Positions 1 through 4,278 of a stretch of 5,065 nt of DNA are shown piece after piece (the stretch's first letter is position 1; each line of letters starts with the position of its first letter). The stretch comes from an uncultured Sutterella sp. GTDB lineage: Bacteria > Pseudomonadota > Gammaproteobacteria > Burkholderiales > Burkholderiaceae_F. The translations under genes were made by a program, and so were the position numbers. The stretch covers positions 1 through 5,065 of the forward strand of contig CAJLHF010000079.1 of assembly GCA_905206365.1 (NCBI GenBank), in the 5' to 3' direction. Under the pieces are notes generated by a model. That model saw only the letters and a list, made by a program, of their open reading frames with translations, was not told where the DNA came from and did no database searches.

Positions 1-52
1 CGTCGATGATAGTCGGTTGTATTTCCGGTGAAAGTAGAACATCGCCAGACTC
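1..52 (+). rRNA. rrf: 5S ribosomal RNA, 3' portion (truncated by window start)
   Basis: The first ~52 bases read like the last half of a proteobacterial 5S rRNA: the CGATGATAGT segment, the GTGAAAGTAG segment and the closing ATCGCCAGAC are the conserved domain around loop E and the 3' strand of the terminal helix. The expected pairing is visible: CGATG (4-8) pairs with CATCG (40-44), and CGG (14-16) pairs with CCG (25-27) across a short loop. The terminal strand CGCCAGAC (43-50) would pair with a 5' strand lying outside the window. The exact mature 3' end (50-53) cannot be fixed without that strand. The 5S gene is last in the usual 16S-23S-5S order, and a strong terminator follows within ten bases, so this is probably the end of an rRNA operon running toward rarA. 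Confidence 0.85.
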
Positions 53-59
53 CCTATTC

Positions 60-98
60 AAGAACCCCCGGTACTTCGGTGCCGGGGGTTTTTGTTTT
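60..98 (+). terminator. Intrinsic terminator of the rRNA operon
   Basis: A near-perfect GC-rich hairpin, with left arm 60-74, a TTCG tetraloop at 75-78 closed by C-G, and right arm 79-93. The core AACCCCCGG pairs with CCGGGGGTT, with one G-T wobble inside and one near the base. It runs straight into a T tract (89-93, then 95-98 after a single G). The stable C(UUCG)G loop and U tract make this a textbook rho-independent terminator. It lies directly after the 5S rRNA, so it should separate rRNA transcription from rarA. Confidence 0.95.
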
Positions 99-230
99 GG
101 ATCGTGTATTCTTGGTGCATCCCCGGGCTTCCGACACGGGGACGGCCGGTTGCTTCGGGTCGCATTCGGACCCGTCGAAAGTTTCAGGATCGAGAGGAGA
201 GGGCCGCCGAAATGGGCGGGCCCGCAGGTG
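99..230 (+). other. Non-coding leader upstream of rarA, with two small hairpins
   Basis: No gene is supportable between the rRNA terminator and rarA. Two local inverted repeats are visible: TCCCCG (120-125) with CGGGGA (137-142), loop 11 nt; and CGGGTC (156-161) with GACCCG (169-174), loop 7 nt. The rarA promoter must lie here if the terminator works, but no convincing -35/-10 pair is seen. The best -10-like string is TATTCT at 107-112, without a partner at the right distance. A purine-rich Shine-Dalgarno-like run (AGAGGAGAGGG, 193-203) sits 28 bases or more before the rarA start and is better placed for an out-of-frame ATG at 212. Confidence 0.5.
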
Positions 231-1682
231 ATGAAGGACAGCGATGATCTTTTCGGCGGTACGCTCGGTGCGTTCGAACCGCCCGTTTCCGCAAAGTCGA
301 GAGAGGAGAAGGTAACCAAAGTCTCGAAGACACCCGGGCGACGTTCGGGGGCTGTGACTTCCGACTCGACTCCCATGCTCGCACCTCTCGCAGAGCGGCT
401 GCGTCCCAAGACGCTCGATGAAGTGGTCGGTCAGAAGCATCTGATCGGACCGGGCGCGCCTTTGCGAGTGGCCTTTGAAAATCACCGCCCGCACTCGATG
501 ATTCTCTGGGGACCGCCCGGGGTCGGGAAGACGACGCTCGCCCGTTTGATGGCGGGAGCATTCGATCTGCCCTTCATCGCCATTTCCGCCGTGTTGGGCG
601 GGGTCAAAGAAATCCGCGATGCGGTCGAGACGGCCCGCAACACGCTGGCGCTCTCCGGGAAGCCCACACTCCTCTTTGTCGACGAAGTCCACCGCTTCAG
701 CAAGAGCCAGCAGGATGCGTTTCTCCCTCACGTCGAGTCGGGCCTTTTCATCTTCGTGGGTGCCACGACCGAGAACCCCTCCTTCGAAGTGGTGAGCGCG
801 CTTCTGAGTCGTGCGACGGTCTATACGTTGGAGAGCCTCAAGGACGAGGAAGCGCTTGAGCTTCTCGAGCGCGCGCTCTCCCGCGAATTCCCCGACGCGA
901 TGTGGGCGGACGAAGCCAAACGCATTCTCGTGACGCTTGCGGACGGGGATGCGCGGCGCCTTCTCAATGCGGTCGACGTCGCGGGTACCATGGCGCGCGA
1001 GCGGCACGTTTCCGAAATCGATGCGGCGTTCCTTCGCAAAACGCTTCCCGCGACACTGCGGCGCTTTGACAAGGGGGGCGACAACTTCTACGACCAGATC
1101 AGCGCCATGCACAAGTCCGTGCGCGGCAGCGACCCCGATGCGGCTCTCTACTGGATGGTGAGGATGCTCGACGGCGGGTGCGATCCGCGTTACATCGCGC
1201 GTCGCGTCGTACGGATGGCGATCGAGGACATTTCGCTTGCGGACCCCCGTGCGACGGAACTTGCGCTCGAGGCTGCGGAAATCTACGAGCGGCTCGGGAG
1301 CCCCGAAGGGGAACTCGCTCTTGCGCAGGCCGTGGTGTATCTTGCGTGCGCTCCGAAGAGCAATGCGGTCTACAAGGCCTACAACGAGCTTCGTGCTTTC
1401 GTGAAGCAGGACGGCTCGCGCGCCGTGCCGATGCACCTTCGGAATGCCCCCACGAAACTCATGAAGGATCTCGGCTACCACGAGGGGTACCGTTACGCGC
1501 ACGACGAACCCGGGGCCTTTGCCGCGGGGGAAATTTATCTTCCCGAAGGGCTTGAAGGCCGCAAATGGTATCACCCCACGGACCGCGGGCTTGAAGTGCG
1601 CATCGCCGAAAAACTCGCCCGACTCGACGCCCTCAACGAGGAGGCGCGAAAGGCCGGTCGGGGTCGGCGGCGCGAGAGCTGA
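231..1682 (+). CDS. rarA: Replication-associated recombination protein RarA (MgsA), AAA+ ATPase
   Basis: RarA is a cytosolic homotetrameric ATPase of the clamp-loader/WRNIP1 family that acts at stalled replication forks and interacts with SSB and DNA ends (family knowledge). The 483-residue product shows Walker A GPPGVGKT (94-101), Walker B LLFVDEVH (147-154), sensor 1 GATTENPS (177-184), an arginine finger at R194 in ALLSRA, and the sensor 2 segment GDARRLLN (239-246). The family-typical FYDQISAMHKSVRGS (286-300) opens the C-terminal tetramerisation region, which ends near HPTDRG. ATG 231 is chosen because MKDSDDLFGG resembles the short DLF-containing N termini of betaproteobacterial RarA. 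The adjacent GTG 228 is in frame and equally possible; ATG 375 (MLAPLAERLRP) would give 435 residues, near the E. coli size. No good ribosome-binding site lies 5-10 bases before 231. Residues 11-48 are a low-complexity linker absent from short homologues. The frame stays open back to position 6, but that part overlaps 5S rRNA. Identity is secure; the start is not. Confidence 0.95.
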   Translation: MKDSDDLFGGTLGAFEPPVSAKSREEKVTKVSKTPGRRSGAVTSDSTPMLAPLAERLRPKTLDEVVGQKHLIGPGAPLRVAFENHRPHSMILWGPPGVGKTTLARLMAGAFDLPFIAISAVLGGVKEIRDAVETARNTLALSGKPTLLFVDEVHRFSKSQQDAFLPHVESGLFIFVGATTENPSFEVVSALLSRATVYTLESLKDEEALELLERALSREFPDAMWADEAKRILVTLADGDARRLLNAVDVAGTMARERHVSEIDAAFLRKTLPATLRRFDKGGDNFYDQISAMHKSVRGSDPDAALYWMVRMLDGGCDPRYIARRVVRMAIEDISLADPRATELALEAAEIYERLGSPEGELALAQAVVYLACAPKSNAVYKAYNELRAFVKQDGSRAVPMHLRNAPTKLMKDLGYHEGYRYAHDEPGAFAAGEIYLPEGLEGRKWYHPTDRGLEVRIAEKLARLDALNEEARKAGRGRRRES

Positions 1683-1719
1683 GTTGCGATTCCGCGTAAC
1701 TGCGCGGACCACGCAAAAA

Positions 1720-1728
1720 TGCGAAAAT
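1720..1728 (+). promoter_or_regulatory. Candidate extended -10 element for serS
   Basis: In the only AT-rich patch of the 176-base rarA-serS gap, TGC precedes GAAAAT (1723-1728), a 4/6 match to TATAAT with the TGn extension. No credible -35 lies 16-18 bases upstream. Transcription would start near 1735 and give a leader of about 124 nt containing the hairpin at 1797-1833. A small CGCA-AAAA-TGCG hairpin (1712-1723) overlaps the site. Because no convincing terminator follows rarA, read-through from rarA into serS is also possible. This is a weak call. Confidence 0.3.
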
Positions 1729-1796
1729 ATGAAATCACGCTCCGCGTGCGGGGTTGAGTTTTTCCCCCGAGCGCCCGAGCGTCCGACTTTCCTCCA

Positions 1797-1833
1797 TCGG
1801 ACGGCACGCCCCCGACCGAGGCGTGCCGTTCGG
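1797..1833 (+). other. Strong hairpin in the serS leader (14-bp dyad)
   Basis: A long inverted repeat lies just ahead of the serS ribosome-binding site. ACGGCACGCC (1801-1810) pairs perfectly with GGCGTGCCGT (1820-1829) around a 9-nt loop. In RNA the stem extends to 1797/1833 by two Watson-Crick and two G-U pairs, for 14 pairs in all. It is not followed by a T run (the next bases are CATTTACTACAT), so it is not a standard intrinsic terminator. It ends 12 bases before the AGGA of serS. It may act as a 5'-UTR regulatory or stabilising structure, or as a protein-binding palindrome; its role is unknown. Confidence 0.6.
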
Positions 1834-1858
1834 CATTTACTACATAGGACACTTCACC

Positions 1859-3160
1859 ATGCTCGACATCGCCCTGCTCCGAAAGAACCTTCCGGAGGTC
1901 GTGGCTCGTCTCAAGACCCGCAATTTCGATTTCCCCGAGGCGGAATTCAATGCTCTTGAAGCGGAGCGCAAGTCCGTTCAAACGAAGACCGAAGAACTCC
2001 AGGCCAAGCGCAACACGCTCTCCAAGCAGATCGGACTTGCGAAGAAGGCCGGTGAAGACGCCTCCGCCCTGATGGCCGAAGCGGGCCGCATCCCCGAAGA
2101 GCTTTCCGCCCTTGAAACGAAACTCGACGAAATCCGCACGAAGCTCGAAGCGATGATGTTGCGCGTGCCGAACCTTCCGCACGAATCCGTGCCCGTCGGC
2201 AAGGACGAAAGCGAAAACGTCGAAGTGCGTCGCTGGGGCACTCCCCGTACGTTCGATTTCGAGGTGAAGGATCACGTCGACGTGGGCGTGCCGCTCGGTC
2301 TCGACTTCGATACGGCCGCGAAGCTTTCGGGAACGCGCTTTTGCTTCATGCGCGGACAGGTCGCGCGCCTTCACCGTGCGCTCGCTCAGTTCATGCTGAA
2401 CACCCACACCCAGGAAAACGGCTACACCGAGTGCTACACCCCCTACATCGTGACCGCCTCGACGATGCGCGGTACGGGACAGCTCCCGAAGTTCGAAGAA
2501 GACCTCTTCGCCGCGAAGAAGGGCGGCGCCGAGGGTGAAGGCGAACAGATGTACCTCGTTCCGACCGCCGAAGTGACGCTCACGAACCAGGTCTCGGGGC
2601 GCATGTTGAAGGCTTCCGAACTCCCGATTCTCGTCACGGCCCATACGCCTTGCTTCCGTTCCGAAGCCGGTGCCTACGGTCGCGACACGCGCGGCATGAT
2701 CCGTCAGCATCAATTCGACAAGGTCGAAATGGTTCGCATCGTTCGCCCGGAACGCTCCTACGCGCACCTCGAACAGATGACCGCCAACGCCGAAGGTATC
2801 CTCCAGAAGCTCGGTCTTCCCTACCGCGTGGTCGCCCTCTCGACGGGCGACATGGGCTTCTCCGCCGCGAAGACCTACGACCTTGAAGTGTGGCTTCCCG
2901 CACAGAACACGTACCGCGAAATCAGCTCCTGCTCGAACTGCGAAGACTTCCAGGCCCGCCGCATGGGCACGCGCTTCAAGGACGAAGAAGGTCGCACGCG
3001 CTACGTTCACACCCTGAACGGCTCGGGTCTTGCCGTGGGTCGCACGCTCGTCGCGGTGCTCGAAAACTACCAGAATGCCGACGGCTCCGTGACGGTGCCC
3101 GAAGTGCTCCGTCCCTACATGGGCGGCCTCGAGGTTCTCCGTCCGGTCGAATCGAAGTAA
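1859..3160 (+). CDS. serS: Serine--tRNA ligase (seryl-tRNA synthetase, class II)
   Basis: SerRS activates serine with ATP and charges tRNA-Ser in the cytosol; it also charges selenocysteine tRNA where one exists. The product is 433 residues (E. coli about 430). The start MLDIALLRKNL is the normal family N terminus, with AGGA (1846-1849) nine bases ahead. Residues ~28-100 are a charged, Leu-rich antiparallel coiled coil, the arm that grips the long variable arm of tRNA-Ser. The catalytic core follows: the serine-binding TAE in VPTAEVTLTN (234-243), motif 2 with CFRSEAGAYGRDTRG (265-279, R267 and E269 in the active site), the REISSCSNCEDFQARR segment (353-368), and motif 3 NGSGLAVGRTLVAVLENYQ (387-405, R395). 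All expected motifs are intact. A short Gly/Glu/Lys-rich loop (219-230) before the TAE motif is the only variable insert. It stands alone between rarA and a strong terminator, with a matching tRNA-Ser gene 240 bases downstream. The frame is open upstream to 1754, but that extension would run through the leader hairpin and has no homology I recognise. Confidence 0.98.
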   Translation: MLDIALLRKNLPEVVARLKTRNFDFPEAEFNALEAERKSVQTKTEELQAKRNTLSKQIGLAKKAGEDASALMAEAGRIPEELSALETKLDEIRTKLEAMMLRVPNLPHESVPVGKDESENVEVRRWGTPRTFDFEVKDHVDVGVPLGLDFDTAAKLSGTRFCFMRGQVARLHRALAQFMLNTHTQENGYTECYTPYIVTASTMRGTGQLPKFEEDLFAAKKGGAEGEGEQMYLVPTAEVTLTNQVSGRMLKASELPILVTAHTPCFRSEAGAYGRDTRGMIRQHQFDKVEMVRIVRPERSYAHLEQMTANAEGILQKLGLPYRVVALSTGDMGFSAAKTYDLEVWLPAQNTYREISSCSNCEDFQARRMGTRFKDEEGRTRYVHTLNGSGLAVGRTLVAVLENYQNADGSVTVPEVLRPYMGGLEVLRPVESK

Positions 3161-3218
3161 TCGCGCTATCAGGCCCGACGGGTGGCCGCATACCCGCCGA
3201 TAAGACGACATCGTAAGG

Positions 3219-3254
3219 ACAAGGGGCGAAGCATTCGTGCTTCGCCCCTTGTTT
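3219..3254 (+). terminator. Intrinsic terminator after serS
   Basis: A perfect 15-bp stem, 3219-3233 with 3238-3252, capped by a TTCG loop (3234-3237). Two further G-T pairs could extend it at the base. The T tail is short (TTT at 3252-3254, then GG and TTCG), so the U tract is weak, but the stem is very stable. It lies 58 bases after the serS stop, where termination of the serS message is expected. Confidence 0.85.
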
Positions 3255-3320
3255 GGTTCGTATCCCCGAATGCGGTCGCAGGATTGTTTTCGGAACTTTT
3301 ATCCTCTGTTGCAGCCCCGG

Positions 3321-3360
3321 AGAAGCAAGAAGAAGATTTTTTTCTTCGACTCTTGCTTTT
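3321..3360 (+). other. AT-rich imperfect hairpin / A-T tract upstream of tRNA-Ser
   Basis: AAGCAAGA (3323-3330) pairs with TCTTGCTT (3351-3358), and inside it GAAGA (3332-3336) pairs with TCTTC (3343-3347) around a T6 loop. The outer stem is followed by more T residues (to 3362), giving a second terminator-like shape for any read-through from serS. Alternatively, the A/T tract (about 3330-3346) falls roughly -57 to -41 from the predicted tRNA start site, where UP elements of stable-RNA promoters lie. The sequence alone does not decide between these; both could hold. The remainder of the 3255-3320 interval shows nothing recognisable. Confidence 0.45.
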
Positions 3361-3379
3361 TTCAAATTCATGCTGTAAT
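3353..3379 (+). promoter_or_regulatory. Promoter of tRNA-Ser (extended -10)
   Basis: TGC followed by TGTAAT (3371-3379) is an extended -10 with a 5/6 match to TATAAT. TTGCTT (3353-3358) can serve as -35 with a short 15-bp spacer, or with 17 bp if TAATAT (3376-3381) is taken as the -10. Transcription would begin near 3386, about 15 bases before the tRNA 5' end. The A/T tract just upstream is typical of strong stable-RNA promoters. Confidence 0.6.
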
Positions 3380-3400
3380 ATTCGAATTCTCCTCTGACGC

Positions 3401-3491
3401 GGAAGGGTGGCAGAGAGGTCGAATGCGCCGGACTCGAAATCCGGTATACGGTTATACCGTATCGTGGGTTCGAATCCCACCCCTTCCGCCA
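3401..3491 (+). tRNA. serU: tRNA-Ser, anticodon CGA (reads UCG)
   Basis: A complete cloverleaf: acceptor GGAAGGG (3401-3407) pairs with CCCTTCC (3481-3487); D stem GCA (3410-3412) with TGC (3424-3426); anticodon stem CCGGA (3428-3432) with TCCGG (3440-3444); anticodon CGA at 3435-3437 in loop CTCGAAA; T stem GTGGG (3464-3468) with CCCAC (3476-3480) around TTCGAAT. The long variable arm, with ATACGGT (3446-3452) pairing ACCGTAT (3456-3462), marks it as class II, and the discriminator base is G (3488), both serine identity features. CCA is encoded (3489-3491). It is a single-gene unit between its own promoter and terminator. The symbol follows E. coli usage for the CGA isoacceptor. Confidence 0.97.
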
Positions 3492-3504
3492 GAGCCCCAA
3501 TTCC

Positions 3505-3542
3505 GAACCCCGAACGGTTTGACTGTTCGGGGTTCTTCGTTT
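3505..3542 (+). terminator. Intrinsic terminator after tRNA-Ser
   Basis: GAACCCCGAAC (3505-3515) pairs perfectly with GTTCGGGGTTC (3525-3535). Two further pairs (one G-T) can close the loop to TTTGA, giving up to 13 bp. The tail is TTCGTTT (3536-3542), T-rich but interrupted. It begins 13 bases after the encoded CCA and should end the tRNA transcript. Confidence 0.8.
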
Positions 3543-3565
3543 GCATCGGTCCTCGAAAACCCCCG

Positions 3566-3574
3566 TGTTAAAAT
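3566..3574 (+). promoter_or_regulatory. Extended -10 promoter for scpB-rluB
   Basis: TGT followed by TAAAAT (3569-3574) is an extended -10 element with a 5/6 match to TATAAT, embedded in a TGTTAAAATTCGC string of the kind common at betaproteobacterial promoters (from memory). No good -35 is seen; TTGCAT at 3541-3546 is 22 bases away, too far. Transcription would start near 3581, just after the tRNA terminator, and give a leader of about 89 nt before scpB. Confidence 0.55.
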
Positions 3575-3669
3575 TCGCACGGTCGGGTGCTTGACGGGTT
3601 CCGTACGCGAGCTCCCTTTTCTCCGAAGACCGACTTTTCTCCGTGCGTTGCGTGCGGAGGACCCGTTCC

Positions 3670-4278
3670 ATGGCGAAACTCTCACCTCCCTTCGTCATCG
3701 AGGCTGCGCTCCTTTCGGCTTCGAAGCCCGTGAGTTTGCGGGACCTGCGCCGTCTCTTCAACGACAAGCTTTCCGCCAAGACGGTGCGCGAGCATCTCGA
3801 GGAGTTGCGTGCTTTCTGGTCCGGGCGCGGTTTGCGGCTCGTGGAGGCCGCGGACGGTTGGCGCTTTCAGACGGCCGAGGAAACGGGGACGTACTTGAAG
3901 CGGCTGGAGCCCGAACGTGAACGCCGCTACTCCCGGGCCGCCATGGAGACGCTCGCCGTTATCGCCTATCGACAGCCCGTCACGCGCGGCGACATCGAAG
4001 CGGTGCGCGGTGTGGCGGTGAACCCGGCCATATTGAAGCAGTTCGAGGAACGCGGATGGATCGAAGTGATCGGCCGCAGGGAGACGCCCGGGCGTCCCGA
4101 ACTCCTCGCGACCACGAAACAGTTTTTAAGTGACCTCGGGTTGAAGTCCGTTGCGGACCTGCCTGCGGTCGAAGCGGTTCCCGAGCCCGAGTTCGAACTC
4201 GGCTTGAGGGACGAGACGGGTGACGCGCCTCCTTCGGAGGCCGCCCCAAAGGAATCCGATTGTGAAGAAGACCGTTAA
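3670..4278 (+). CDS. scpB: SMC-Scp complex subunit ScpB (segregation and condensation protein B)
   Basis: ScpB dimers bind the kleisin ScpA and regulate the SMC ATPase in the bacterial condensin that compacts and helps segregate the chromosome. The 202-residue product has two winged-helix domains. The first (about 7-75) starts PPFVIEAALLSASKPVSL. The second (about 86-165) carries the family signature YSRAAMETLAVIAYRQPVTR (87-106), then RGDIEAVRG (106-114), FEERGWIEVIGRRETPGRP (125-143) and the closing FLSDLGLKS (152-160). The tail from ~166 is acidic and Pro/Glu-rich, probably disordered, as is common in ScpB. The start is set by a strong GGAGGA (3656-3661) eight bases before ATG 3670; an in-frame GTG at 3643 lacks such a site. 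No scpA is present, so the subunits are encoded apart; my recollection is that this is normal in Burkholderiales. The stop overlaps the next gene by 17 bases, implying coupled translation with rluB. Confidence 0.95.
   Translation: MAKLSPPFVIEAALLSASKPVSLRDLRRLFNDKLSAKTVREHLEELRAFWSGRGLRLVEAADGWRFQTAEETGTYLKRLEPERERRYSRAAMETLAVIAYRQPVTRGDIEAVRGVAVNPAILKQFEERGWIEVIGRRETPGRPELLATTKQFLSDLGLKSVADLPAVEAVPEPEFELGLRDETGDAPPSEAAPKESDCEEDR
4249..4253 (+). promoter_or_regulatory. Ribosome-binding site of rluB inside scpB
   Basis: AAGGA lies within the last codons of scpB, eight bases before GTG 4262. It fixes the GTG as the rluB start, since no ATG occurs in that frame until position 4442 (codon 61). 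Confidence 0.7.

Noticed and set aside
28..231. 67-codon + strand frame whose stop (TGA 229-231) overlaps the rarA ATG
   Set aside because: The TGATG junction looks like coupling, but the frame starts inside 5S rRNA and includes the terminator stem, so it is not a gene.
54..1712. 552-codon open frame on the - strand across rarA
   Set aside because: It is the antisense shadow of a GC-rich gene with strong third-position bias; the translation is His/Arg-rich with no recognisable domain, and it runs through the rRNA terminator.
1736..1763. Possible terminator for rarA (CACGC/GCGTG hairpin, then a TTTTT run)
   Set aside because: The stem is only 5 bp with a 3-nt loop, and the T run is nine bases away from it; it is not convincing as an intrinsic terminator.
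1754..1858. Longer serS start adding 35 residues
   Set aside because: The extension would be encoded by the leader hairpin; the standard SerRS N terminus MLDIALLRKNL with AGGA nine bases upstream fits ATG 1859.
1571..3211. 546-codon open frame on the - strand across serS
   Set aside because: Same shadow effect; serS on the + strand has every class II synthetase motif, and the antisense product is His/Gly/Val-rich with no family resemblance.
3464..3491. tRNA-Ser 3' end as an integration (attachment) site
   Set aside because: tRNA-Ser genes are common integrase targets, but no integrase and no second copy of the tRNA 3' end appear downstream in the window.
3643..3669. GTG start for scpB nine codons upstream
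   Set aside because: ATG 3670 has a strong GGAGGA at ideal spacing, and the added residues (MRCVRRTRS) do not resemble ScpB.
2976..3779. Open frames across tRNA-Ser on both strands, including - strand frames at 3169-3546 and 3452-3685 and a + strand frame at 3237-3920
   Set aside because: The translations carry GVGFEPT, WDSNPRY and GGIRTHDTV, well-known false peptides made by reading tRNA genes antisense. They also span terminators and promoters.
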